Position numbers and translations under genes: made by a program
Assembly (NCBI RefSeq): GCF_018882415.1
Contig: NZ_JACVOL010000001.1
Location: 1,527,531-1,591,530, forward strand
Length of the DNA: 64,000 nt
From: Polynucleobacter sp. 86C-FISCH
GTDB lineage: Bacteria; Pseudomonadota; Gammaproteobacteria; Burkholderiales; Burkholderiaceae
Direction of reading: 5' to 3'
The notes under the pieces: model-generated
Database searches by the model: none
What the model saw: only the letters and a program-made list of their open reading frames with translations
Told to the model about the DNA's origin: nothing
Shown: piece by piece, positions 24,287-32,954 of the stretch
Numbering within the stretch: the first letter of the stretch is position 1
How the letters are laid out: the number at the start of each line of letters is the position of its first letter

Positions 24287-25678
24287 TTAAACCTCTACCG
24301 GCGGATGCGTTTTTTCATAGCGCTCCGCCGTTCTTCTAAAGAGGTAGAGTAAAAAGCATGCAGCCAAAGCTAAGCTTAGGCTATTGCCCGCCCAGAAGCC
24401 ATTGGCACCTTGCAAGAACTCAGGCGTATTGCCTAAGACATTAAAGCCCATGAGGTAGCCGCCACCAAGGCCGACACCCCAAAGCGAGCCTGCGTAGATG
24501 ACCATGGGCCAAAAAGCAATTCGGTAAGCTCGCAAAATAAATGCCGCAGTAATTTGTAGTGCATCAAACACTTGATAAAACGCAATAAACAAAAAGAGGG
24601 GAATGGAGAATGCCTTCACTTCCGCTGGCGGATCATATAAATCAAGTAGTTGAACTCTTAAGATCCAAACGGTAATACCAATGCTGATGCATAGTGCAGT
24701 TGTGAAGAAGACGGAAGACCAACCGATCTCTTCAGCGCGCTCAGGTTTATTAGCGCCAATGGATTGGGATACTAGCGTCATCGTCGCAATCGAGAGGGAG
24801 AGTGGCACCATATAAATAACGGTCCCCATATTCGCCACAATTTGATGGCCTGCCAATGCAGTAGTTCCAAGGCGGGCGATAAATAGAGACATGAAGGTGA
24901 ATGAAGTCACCTCAATCAAGTAACTAAAGCCAATGGGCGCACCGAGTTTCAATAAAGTCCAGATGCGGTGCCAGTTGGGCATGCTAAAGCGCGTAAAGAT
25001 CTTAAATGGCTTATAGAAGCGATCAAATAAGACAAAGCCTAAAGTCATGAGTAGCCATGACCAATTGATGATTACCGTGGCAACTGCACAACCAGGACCA
25101 CCCATACCCTCAATGCCTAAGCCACCATAAATAAAGAGCAGATTGAGGGGTAATTTAAGCGCTAGGCCGATGATTTGCACTACTGTAATCACGGTAGGGC
25201 GAGATACTGCATTGTGAAGCGCCATCAGGACGCGCATTCCCATGCTGGCAGGTAAGCCAATTGCTAGGATATTGAGATATAGCTTTGCCTTGCCTTCAAT
25301 CGCAGCATTCATCTGCGAGATGGCAAGCAAATGATCCGCGTTGAGCAAAATGAAGCAGCCTAAAACGCTCAGCCCTAAAGCGAGCCAGGTTGCTTGACGA
25401 ACCTCTTCACCGATTTCTGAAAATCGTTTAGCGCCGAATAGTTGACCTGCAATTGGTGCGAGTGCAGAAATCACACCCGTTAAGCCAACATAAATACTGA
25501 TGAAGATGGCAGAAGCCATGGCGAGCGCTGCTAAGTCATCAGCTGAGTAGCGCGCTGTCATTGCCGTGTCTAGAACACCAAAGGCAATAACGGCTAACTG
25601 CCCAATAAGTAATGGCCCAGCCAGTTTTAGTAAGGAGGGGATATCCTCGCGTAGGCGCGATAACTTAAAGTGCAGCAC
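24287..25678 (-). CDS. MATE-family multidrug/cation efflux transporter
   Basis: This 463-residue membrane protein has about 12 transmembrane segments in two homologous halves, as in MATE transporters. Typical blocks are G-P-L-L-I-G-Q-L-A-V-I-A-F-G-V-L-D-T-A-M near the start, L-A-P-I-A-G-Q-L-F-G-A-K-R, and in the second half L-V-S-Q-S-I-G-A-N-K-P-E-R-A. It exports organic cations or drugs using Na+ or H+. The start is GTG 25678, three bases after the upstream glycosyltransferase stop, so the two genes form an operon. Substrate is unknown. Confidence 0.9.
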   Translation of the reverse strand: MLHFKLSRLREDIPSLLKLAGPLLIGQLAVIAFGVLDTAMTARYSADDLAALAMASAIFISIYVGLTGVISALAPIAGQLFGAKRFSEIGEEVRQATWLALGLSVLGCFILLNADHLLAISQMNAAIEGKAKLYLNILAIGLPASMGMRVLMALHNAVSRPTVITVVQIIGLALKLPLNLLFIYGGLGIEGMGGPGCAVATVIINWSWLLMTLGFVLFDRFYKPFKIFTRFSMPNWHRIWTLLKLGAPIGFSYLIEVTSFTFMSLFIARLGTTALAGHQIVANMGTVIYMVPLSLSIATMTLVSQSIGANKPERAEEIGWSSVFFTTALCISIGITVWILRVQLLDLYDPPAEVKAFSIPLFLFIAFYQVFDALQITAAFILRAYRIAFWPMVIYAGSLWGVGLGGGYLMGFNVLGNTPEFLQGANGFWAGNSLSLALAACFLLYLFRRTAERYEKTHPPVEV

Positions 25679-25681
25679 GAT

Positions 25682-27400
25682 TTATTCTGGGATTACTTCG
25701 TAAAGGCGCAAGCGCTCGTCGCGGTCAGCAGCACGACGATCTTCCCAAAGTAGGGTGAGTTTCTTATTGTTTAATTGCGCGTAGGCTTTTGCCTCAGATT
25801 GGCTGTGGGTAAGCATCCAAGGGCAATTCGGATCATCGCGCAAGTCAAGTTTGGAGAAGTATTCAAAAGAGGCTAGCTGAGCAAAGCCCAGATTACTGGT
25901 GTCAACGCAGCCACCCCCTGAAGGAACCATTTGCACTAAACGCGCAGAAACATGACGATAGGTTTTGGCGTAGTTAATAGTTGGTAGCCACAGACTCATT
26001 AGCAGAACCCACATGAGGGTCGTGCCTGATGCTGAAATGATGAGGCAGCGCCAAATTTCTTTTGGAGCGCGTGAAGTTCTCCATCGAACAACTGCAAGCC
26101 ATACGCCTGTAGTAACGAGCGCCACAACAAATGCCAGAATATTAAATTGACTCTCAAATCCCGGAAGTAGGCGTGCAATATTGGCCGCAGTAGATTCTGG
26201 ATAGCCAGTGACTTTTGCTAGCCAAATAATCCAGATGGCCAGAGCAATGAGCGTAAAGCTAAACATCGCAAACCAATCAATAAAGCTAATCACACTACGC
26301 TTAAGAACGGGCAGGCTAAATGCAGCAATGATAGAAAGACTTGGAATTAAGATCATCAAGTCATGCTCATTCGCCTCTAGTCGGAATAGAACATAAATCA
26401 AGCTGCCAATAAATAAACTCAATGGGATAGCGAGGTGTGGAGCACGCCATGCGCCAGATTCCTTTGTACGACCCCAGTGAGCAAGTGAAACGATTGCAAG
26501 TGGCCAGACAGGCCAGGCGTAAGCCCAGAAGTTCACACTTAAGAATCCTAGAGATTCGATAGATGGAGTAGCGCGCATTTCTGGCATGTTGCGCCAACCT
26601 TCTTCAGCAATATGTCGCCACTGTGGTGAAAGATCAGTCAGGTACCAAACCAAAGGCCAAATTGCAAAACCAATTAAGCCTAAGACGGTGCTGGTGAGAG
26701 TCCAGCGAAAGCGCAACTTTGCATTGCTAGCAATGACCGCAATAATAGTTGAGCTAACAATGATTAAGCTCAAGGTAAGGTTGCTTGATAGTGCGACGAT
26801 GGCAATACCAAGACCAGTCCATAAACCACCTTGCCATGGTTTATCTAAACCACGCACAGTCCCATAAAGAACAATACTGATACCCATCAGTTGCGCCATC
26901 ATTGGCGTTGTCTCGTGGGCGCGCTGAGCAAGACCTACGCAAGCTAAGAAGATGAGTAGGGCACCATCGGCCAAGGTCATGCCGTAACTCTTCAAATCTG
27001 GTTGACCACCAACAGCTAGAGCTATTGGTTGCACTTCACGACGACGACCTAATAAATAGGTTGCATACCAAATAGCCAGTGCGGCAGCAAAGAAGCAAAT
27101 TGCGGAATACAAACGAGCAGCATTGGCAGCGCCAATGAGTGGGCCAAACCATTTAATGAGAGTCGCCCCAATCCAGTAGGGCAGTGGTGTACCGAGTGAG
27201 ATGTCGCGACCAGCTAAATGTGGAACTATCCAGTCGATAGAGTCACCACGAAAGAGTGTCCACATGCCGCCAAAGCCAATGGCATCTTCGTTTTTCCAGG
27301 GATCCCGAAAGAAGAGGCCAGCAAAACCATAAACCAAAGTCAGCGCAAAAATAATAATGCGCGGAATGGATTTAGTGGCAGCGGCGGTAAGTTTGACCAT
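25682..27400 (-). CDS. GT-C type membrane glycosyltransferase (ArnT/PMT-like)
   Basis: This 572-residue polytopic protein has about 11 or more hydrophobic helices and then a soluble C-terminal part. The first periplasmic loop holds the acidic motif R-D-P-W-K-N-E-D-A (about residues 31-39), matching the D-E/E-D catalytic loop of GT-C enzymes such as ArnT, which use polyprenyl-phosphate sugars. The following P-Y-W-I-G-A motif also fits the family. It may modify lipid A, another glycolipid or a protein with a sugar; the acceptor cannot be told from the sequence. The gene precedes a MATE exporter. Confidence 0.83.
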   Translation of the reverse strand: MVKLTAAATKSIPRIIIFALTLVYGFAGLFFRDPWKNEDAIGFGGMWTLFRGDSIDWIVPHLAGRDISLGTPLPYWIGATLIKWFGPLIGAANAARLYSAICFFAAALAIWYATYLLGRRREVQPIALAVGGQPDLKSYGMTLADGALLIFLACVGLAQRAHETTPMMAQLMGISIVLYGTVRGLDKPWQGGLWTGLGIAIVALSSNLTLSLIIVSSTIIAVIASNAKLRFRWTLTSTVLGLIGFAIWPLVWYLTDLSPQWRHIAEEGWRNMPEMRATPSIESLGFLSVNFWAYAWPVWPLAIVSLAHWGRTKESGAWRAPHLAIPLSLFIGSLIYVLFRLEANEHDLMILIPSLSIIAAFSLPVLKRSVISFIDWFAMFSFTLIALAIWIIWLAKVTGYPESTAANIARLLPGFESQFNILAFVVALVTTGVWLAVVRWRTSRAPKEIWRCLIISASGTTLMWVLLMSLWLPTINYAKTYRHVSARLVQMVPSGGGCVDTSNLGFAQLASFEYFSKLDLRDDPNCPWMLTHSQSEAKAYAQLNNKKLTLLWEDRRAADRDERLRLYEVIPE

Positions 27401-27420
27401 GTGTGCAGTTCAAAATAAAA

Positions 27421-27440
27421 AAGGCAGCAAACGCTGCCTT
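27421..27440 (-). terminator. Rho-independent terminator of rpmE
   Basis: On the minus strand AAGGCAGC-GTTT-GCTGCCTT is followed by TTTTTTATTTTG. It is 50 bases after the L31 stop codon and 21 bases before the glycosyltransferase start, so it separates the two transcripts. Confidence 0.93.
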
Positions 27441-27489
27441 GATTATCTCGCAGAGCAGGTATTTCACATACCCTGCGAATAGAAGTGTA

Positions 27490-27837
27490 TTAAGCCTTCT
27501 TCTTAGCTGGCTTTTCAGCAGCTTTAGCTTCTGCAGCAGCAGCTTTTTTCTCAGCTGTTTTAGCAGCGCCATCACCGGATGCCTTAGCAACAGCCTTGGT
27601 ACCGAATTTCTGACGGAATTTCTCAACACGACCAGCGGTATCCATAATTTTCTGGGTACCAGTGTAGAAAGGGTGTGATTCAGATGAAGTCTCGATCTTG
27701 GCCAATGGATATTCATTGCCATCTTCCCACTTAATGGTCTCTTTAGTAGCCATTGTGGAGCGAGTCTTGAAGCTGAAGTTATTAGAAACGTCTACAAAGA
27801 CGATTTCACGATATTCGGGGTGAATGCCAGGTTTCAT
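27490..27837 (-). CDS. rpmE2: 50S ribosomal protein L31 type B with a lysine/alanine-rich tail
   Basis: This 115-residue protein starts [16 protein letters not shown], the type B form that lacks the zinc-binding cysteines of type [13 protein letters not shown] and [10 protein letters not shown] are the conserved core blocks. The core ends near residue 82, then an Ala/Lys-rich extension of about 30 residues ([17 protein letters not shown]) lengthens it compared with the usual 80-90. The tail could reach along rRNA, which is inference. It lies downstream of rho on the same strand. Confidence 0.93.
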   Translation of the reverse strand: MKPGIHPEYREIVFVDVSNNFSFKTRSTMATKETIKWEDGNEYPLAKIETSSESHPFYTGTQKIMDTAGRVEKFRQKFGTKAVAKASGDGAAKTAEKKAAAAEAKAAEKPAKKKA

Positions 27838-27959
27838 TATGAGTCCTATGAGCGGGTAGCCGTTTGAGCCAAATTGACTTAAATACTTTCCCAGGTTTTA
27901 AAAGCAGTAAAGGCGAAATTATGCCATGAAATCAACAACAAAGCGCATTTTGGAGGTCC

Positions 27960-27979
27960 AAAAAGGGCTAAAAAGCCCT
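27960..27979 (-). terminator. Rho-independent terminator after rho
   Basis: On the minus strand AGGGCT-TTTT-AGCCCT is followed by TTTTTGG. It begins 14 bases after the rho stop codon. Confidence 0.88.
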
Positions 27980-27992
27980 CTGGACCCCTAAA

Positions 27993-29255
27993 TTAGCCTC
28001 CGCGACGCATTAAGTCGAAGAATTCGCCATTATTTTTGGTGGATTTGAGCTTATCGACGATGAAGTTCATCGCCTCGATATCGTCCATATCGGCCAGTAA
28101 TTTACGCAATACCCAGATCTTCTGGAGGTTTTCAGCTTTAACCAGCAACTCTTCACGGCGGGTGCCAGATTTATTGAGGTTAATAGATGGATAAACACGA
28201 CGCTCAGCCAAACGACGCTCAAGGTGAACTTCCATATTGCCGGTACCTTTGAACTCTTCATAGATGAGGTCATCCATGCGGCTACCAGTTTCAATCAGGG
28301 CGGTAGCGATGATGGTCAATGAACCACCTTCTTCAATATTACGTGCGGCACCGAAGAAGCGCTTAGGGCGTTGCAATGCATTTGCGTCCACACCACCAGA
28401 AAGTACTTTGCCTGATGAAGGAACTACCGTGTTGTATGCGCGAGCAAGACGAGTGATCGAGTCAAGCAAGATGATCACATCTTTACCCATCTCTACTAAA
28501 CGTTTTGCTTTTTCAATCACCATCTCGGCAACTTGAACGTGACGCACAGCTGGCTCATCAAAAGTAGAAGCAACTACCTCACCGCGAACGGAGCGTTGCA
28601 TTTCAGTAACTTCTTCAGGGCGCTCGTCAACGAGCAACACGATGAGAATGGCGTCGGGATTGTTTGCAGAGATTGCGTGTGCAATGTGCTGCATCATCAC
28701 GGTCTTACCGGATTTCGGTGACGCTACGATCAAGCCACGTTGGCCGTAACCAATAGGGGAGATCATATCGATAATGCGGCCAGTTAAATTCTCTTCCGCC
28801 TTGATATCACGCTCTAGACTGATCACGCGATTCGGATGCAAAGGCGTTAAGTTCTCGAACATGATGCGGTTCTTGAGGGCTTCTGGAGCCAAACCGTTGA
28901 TCTTGTCGACCTTTACCAATGCAAAGTAACGCTCACCATCTTTAGGTGTACGCACTTCACCTTCAACGCTGTCACCAGTGTGCAAGTTAAAGCGGCGGAT
29001 CTGCGCAGGAGAAATGTAGATGTCATCTGGAGAAGCCATGTAAGAGGCTTCAGGTGAGCGCAAGAAACCAAAGCCATCAGGCAATACTTCCAAAGTGCCG
29101 TCGCCGAATACTGTTTCACCAGCCTTCGCACGTTTTTTCAGAATGGCAAACATCAATTCTTGTTTACGCATCCGTTGTGTGTTTTCAATCTCCAAGCTAG
29201 CTGCCATTTCTAGCAGAGCGGATACGTGGAGGACTTTGAGTTCAGTTAATTGCAT
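27993..29255 (-). CDS. rho: Transcription termination factor Rho
   Basis: This 420-residue hexameric RNA helicase has the N-terminal RNA-binding OSB/CSD domain (G-F-G-F-L-R...[16 protein letters not shown], about 60-100) and the ATPase domain with the P-loop S-P-K-S-G-K-T near residue 180, Walker B region [14 protein letters not shown], and the Q-loop/R-loop [17 protein letters not shown]. It is close to the 419 residues of E. coli Rho. The 257-base upstream region may hold leader control, as Rho often regulates itself. It is followed by rpmE2. Confidence 0.97.
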   Translation of the reverse strand: MQLTELKVLHVSALLEMAASLEIENTQRMRKQELMFAILKKRAKAGETVFGDGTLEVLPDGFGFLRSPEASYMASPDDIYISPAQIRRFNLHTGDSVEGEVRTPKDGERYFALVKVDKINGLAPEALKNRIMFENLTPLHPNRVISLERDIKAEENLTGRIIDMISPIGYGQRGLIVASPKSGKTVMMQHIAHAISANNPDAILIVLLVDERPEEVTEMQRSVRGEVVASTFDEPAVRHVQVAEMVIEKAKRLVEMGKDVIILLDSITRLARAYNTVVPSSGKVLSGGVDANALQRPKRFFGAARNIEEGGSLTIIATALIETGSRMDDLIYEEFKGTGNMEVHLERRLAERRVYPSINLNKSGTRREELLVKAENLQKIWVLRKLLADMDDIEAMNFIVDKLKSTKNNGEFFDLMRRGG

Positions 29256-29469
29256 GTGGTTCTCGGGTGTAAATAAAAGGGGAAATCAGAATGGGATGGA
29301 TTTGTTTTGAGGTATCGCTGCGCTGATCAAGATCACGCAGATGTGGAAAAACAGAATTTTGGAATTTGCTAAAGAAGGGGGAGGTAAATTGCTGGAAATC
29401 GGGGCACTGATTAGTGCGTTTGAGTAATACTACACTAAAACACGGGTCTGATAACTACGGTAAATCGGT

Positions 29470-29501
29470 AAAAACCACAGGCTCAGCTGGTGAACCTGTG
29501 G
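29470..29501 (-). terminator. Rho-independent terminator of trxA
   Basis: On the minus strand CCACAGGTTCA and TGAGCCTGTGG form an 11-bp stem with one U-G pair around CCAGC, followed by TTTTTACC. It is 12 bases past the trxA stop codon and serves to isolate trxA from rho. Confidence 0.9.
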
Positions 29502-29512
29502 TCTGAGACTAT

Positions 29513-29839
29513 TTACAGATGACTATCAATAAATGCAGTCAACTGAGATTTGGCCAAAGCGCCTACTTTTTGAGCAGCCACGGTGCCATTTTTGAAGAGG
29601 ATCAGGGTAGGAATGCCGCGAATATTGAACTGGGCAGGTACGCCTTGGTTCTCATCCACGTTCATTTTTGCGATCTGTAGCTTATCGCCGTATTCGCCAG
29701 CGAGCTCTTCCAGAATCGGACCAATCATTTTGCAAGGACCACACCACTCAGCCCAGAAGTCGAGCAGAACAGGTTTATCGGACTTGAGGACGTCTTGTTC
29801 GAAAGAGGCGTCAGTTACATATTTAATGCCGGCACTCAT
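29513..29839 (-). CDS. trxA: Thioredoxin
   Basis: This 108-residue cytosolic thioredoxin has the active site W-C33-G-P-C36 in [12 protein letters not shown], the buried D27, and the cis-proline loop R-G-I-P-T-L-I-L-F near residue 74. It reduces protein disulfides for ribonucleotide reductase, PAPS reductase and others. It is monocistronic with its own terminator, and the adjacent order trxA-rho is common in beta- and gammaproteobacteria. It is divergent from addB, with a 109-base gap. Confidence 0.97.
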   Translation of the reverse strand: MSAGIKYVTDASFEQDVLKSDKPVLLDFWAEWCGPCKMIGPILEELAGEYGDKLQIAKMNVDENQGVPAQFNIRGIPTLILFKNGTVAAQKVGALAKSQLTAFIDSHL

Positions 29840-29948
29840 GAAAATTCCTTATTTAGACTTATTTAGCGAGTTATTTAATTATGTCGTTACAACGCTTATA
29901 TTAGCAATAAGCGGAACGTTCTGCTCAAAATAGATAAATACACACTTC

Positions 29949-32900
29949 ATGTCTCAGTCTTTCCCAACCATTTCTGACCAAAAGCAGCCGCAAGCTTGGG
30001 CAATCACGCCTAATAGCCAAGCGCTTGCCCAATTGGCAAAAGGCATCTGGGATTGTGCAGTGCAAACCAATCAGCGCCCCTTAGTGGTGCTCAGCACCGC
30101 AGGGCCTCTGGTTGGGGTGAGGGCAGCTTTAGAGCAAAACCGACCCAAAGACTTACCAAGCAGTATTGCCTTCTTGCCCCAAGTCATTAGTTTTACGGAT
30201 TGGCTAGAAGCAGCACCAGGCGCATGGAAATTTCCAAAGAAGCAAACAGATTTAGAGAGATGGTTATCGGTGTTTGTCAATTTGCGCAAACACAAAACCT
30301 TGCAAGCATGGTTCAAAGTAGAAAGCGAAGCGGGTGCATGGGGATTGGCGCAAGCAGTGATCGATGCGTGCGACACGTTATCTGAGGCAGTTATTCCGCA
30401 ATTGCAGAGCGATTTAAATGAATTGCTGCAGACGCATGCCTTGGATACAGAGACTTGGCTGAAAAAAGTAGAGCTTGTTTTAGATCAGGCGATTGCTAAA
30501 GCTTATGTAGGACTCTCGCGCAATGTTGTAGATGAAGAGTCTGCAGTACTACTCACTTTCTGGCGTTATTTAAGCAGCGTTGGCGACCCAGTGATACGCA
30601 AACATTTGGCAATGGCTGCACATATGCAATTGGCAAATTCCAATGCGGAAAAACAGCATAGCAATGTGCGTCCATTCATTTGGGTGCAGACGGCGGATCC
30701 GAAGCCGGTAGATCAAGAGTTAATTGATCGCTACCTTAATGAATATGCTCAATATGCTCCAGTGGTGCGCGTAGATTTAGACTGGAATTCAGTGGCTCTG
30801 TGGTCTGAGGCGCTTTGTGGGCTTGATGCAGAGGGACATATCGCATCTGCAAACCCTGTAGAAGATTCTCAAGTGAGTAGCAATATTCAAGCCAATAGAA
30901 ATGATGCTTGGCGCTTGCTGGCAGCAAGACGCTTTGAAGAGTTAGCATGGGCTGCAACGAAATCGATTGAGTCTCATCTTATTGCTGGCAAGAAAAATAT
31001 TGCCCTGGTTGCACAGGATCGTTTAGCAGCTCGAAGGGCGCGCGCTTTATTAAGTCGCCTAGGCAGCGCACTGCGAATCCGGGATGAAACCGGTTGGAAG
31101 TTATCTACCACTAGAGCGGCAGCTGCATTTGATAGTTGGCTTGAGTTGATACGTGCACCCAAAGAGGGGCCTAGCGCGAGTGCGCTATTAGAGTTTTTGC
31201 AAAACCCTTATTTTGATCTTCCATATAGCCTGAATAAACCCCCTGAGGCATGCATCGGTCTGCTTGCTCAACTTGAAGATATTTTGATTGCGAGTCAGGC
31301 CAAGTCTGGGTGGGAAACTTTTCTCATAGCGATTGAGCGAGCAAATAAGTATGCTGCGTCAAATGGCGGCTCGCCCAACGAGCATTTAATCGACCTCATT
31401 AAGTTTGTAAGACGCCTCCACGTCGCTTGGCAGCACTTATCGGTGGATTGTTCTAGTGCATACGATCTTTTGCAGAAAAACCTAATAGAGACCGGTATGG
31501 CAGGGCGCCTAGAGAGCGATGCTGCTGGTAAGCAGCTGTTAGAAGTTCTCAATAGTTTTAATCTCAGTAGTGGCGTCTATAGCAATCTGAAGATGCGCCT
31601 ACCGGAGTGGTTGAGCTTGCTAAAAACTGTTATCGAAGAAGCAACTTATGAGGAAACTGGTAAAGAGGCGCAAGCAACCCTGAGTATCTTACCTCTGAGC
31701 TCAACACGCTTACGACAATTTGATGCAGTAGTGTTAATTGGGTGTGATGAGCAGCAGCTACCAGCATTTTCTGAGCCCCCATTATTTTTCTCGGACACAC
31801 TGAACCGCTATCTCAAGTCTTCTACAGTTGCAGCTCAGTACGTACAGCAGGCTAGAGACCTCTCTCAGTTGCTGGTCTCCTGTAAGCAAGTAGATCTTCT
31901 CTGGCAAAGTAAAAGTAAAAGTGGTGAACCTCTACGTCCATCGGCATGGATTCAGCGTTTACAGACCCAATTAAAAGACTGGAAAGCGATAGAGGTGAAG
32001 CCGGAGACGTATGAAGGCAAATCTCAACCACTGCAAATGTCGGTGAGCGTGCCTGATAAAGATTTAGCGATTCCGGTAACGGTCTCGCCCAGCGCCTATA
32101 AGGCTTTGCGGGATTGTCCCTACCGCTATTACGTTAGCAGCTTATTGGGATTGCGTAAGGCAAAAGAATTCGAAGAAGGCTTTGATGCCTCCCTTGCGGG
32201 TCAAACTTTGCATGCTTTGCTCAAAACCTTTTTTCAAGCGCTGAAAACTGAGGATGAAAAATCTCACTCACCTATTCATGACGGTGCAGATGAGCGTCGT
32301 CAATGGATGATCGAGCATTTAATGAAATGCTCTGAAAACGAGTTTGAGCGCCTCATCGCAGGCGACGCAAGAGTGCTTGGAACCCTAAGGGATTGGCAAA
32401 AACAAATTCCTAGTTTTGTGGATTGGCAAATTCAAAGAGAAAGCGAGGGCTGGCGTTATCACGATGCCGAGCTAACGGTTGGCTTTACATTAAGTTTGAG
32501 TGATCCCGATGGCGTGCAAAGAGATATCCGTATTGCAGGACGTGCTGATCGATTTGATATTCATCAATTTGATGGCACTGCGGCCGCAGTGATTGACTAT
32601 AAAAATCAAAAGATGAAAAAGATCGTGGATCGTGCCGAGAATCTCTTGGATGATCCGCAGCTCTTAATTTATGCCCGCGCTGCCAGTGAAAACGCGGTTG
32701 CAGCTCATATCCCAGGTCGTATGGTGGGGCAGGCTGAATGGGTAAGTCTCAGGGCTGACTTGGATAAAGGCGAAGATAAAAGTGTCCGGGCGCATGCAGT
32801 AGAAAACATGCCGGAACTGATGGCAGAGTTTTCAGAGCAGATCACCCAAGATTTAAATACCTTATGGGCACGTAAGCCTATGCAAGCATTTGCACCGGAT

Positions 32901-32954
32901 AGCGTATGTCAATACTGTGAAGCTAGAGGCATTTGCAGAAAGGGGATGTGGTGA
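29949..32954 (+). CDS. addB: AddB-like subunit of the AddAB helicase-nuclease
   Basis: This 1001-residue protein is the partner of the AddA gene that overlaps it. It has a helicase-like body without a good Walker A motif, so the helicase is probably inactive. It ends in a PD-(D/E)XK nuclease: the site is A-G-R-A-D-R-F-D-I...A-V-I-D-Y-K-N-Q-K (about residues 859-890). The iron-sulfur staple is made by the cysteine in D-C-P-Y-R-Y-Y and the last three in C-Q-Y-C-E-A-R-G-I-C. With AddA it resects DNA ends for recombination repair, replacing RecBCD. The start is ATG 29949. Confidence 0.88.
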   Translation: MSQSFPTISDQKQPQAWAITPNSQALAQLAKGIWDCAVQTNQRPLVVLSTAGPLVGVRAALEQNRPKDLPSSIAFLPQVISFTDWLEAAPGAWKFPKKQTDLERWLSVFVNLRKHKTLQAWFKVESEAGAWGLAQAVIDACDTLSEAVIPQLQSDLNELLQTHALDTETWLKKVELVLDQAIAKAYVGLSRNVVDEESAVLLTFWRYLSSVGDPVIRKHLAMAAHMQLANSNAEKQHSNVRPFIWVQTADPKPVDQELIDRYLNEYAQYAPVVRVDLDWNSVALWSEALCGLDAEGHIASANPVEDSQVSSNIQANRNDAWRLLAARRFEELAWAATKSIESHLIAGKKNIALVAQDRLAARRARALLSRLGSALRIRDETGWKLSTTRAAAAFDSWLELIRAPKEGPSASALLEFLQNPYFDLPYSLNKPPEACIGLLAQLEDILIASQAKSGWETFLIAIERANKYAASNGGSPNEHLIDLIKFVRRLHVAWQHLSVDCSSAYDLLQKNLIETGMAGRLESDAAGKQLLEVLNSFNLSSGVYSNLKMRLPEWLSLLKTVIEEATYEETGKEAQATLSILPLSSTRLRQFDAVVLIGCDEQQLPAFSEPPLFFSDTLNRYLKSSTVAAQYVQQARDLSQLLVSCKQVDLLWQSKSKSGEPLRPSAWIQRLQTQLKDWKAIEVKPETYEGKSQPLQMSVSVPDKDLAIPVTVSPSAYKALRDCPYRYYVSSLLGLRKAKEFEEGFDASLAGQTLHALLKTFFQALKTEDEKSHSPIHDGADERRQWMIEHLMKCSENEFERLIAGDARVLGTLRDWQKQIPSFVDWQIQRESEGWRYHDAELTVGFTLSLSDPDGVQRDIRIAGRADRFDIHQFDGTAAAVIDYKNQKMKKIVDRAENLLDDPQLLIYARAASENAVAAHIPGRMVGQAEWVSLRADLDKGEDKSVRAHAVENMPELMAEFSEQITQDLNTLWARKPMQAFAPDSVCQYCEARGICRKGMW

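Noticed and set aside
27372..27722. Frame overlapping the L31 gene and its terminator
   Set aside because: It is out of frame with rpmE2, passes through the terminator and has low-complexity Leu/Arg composition from the Lys/Ala codons.
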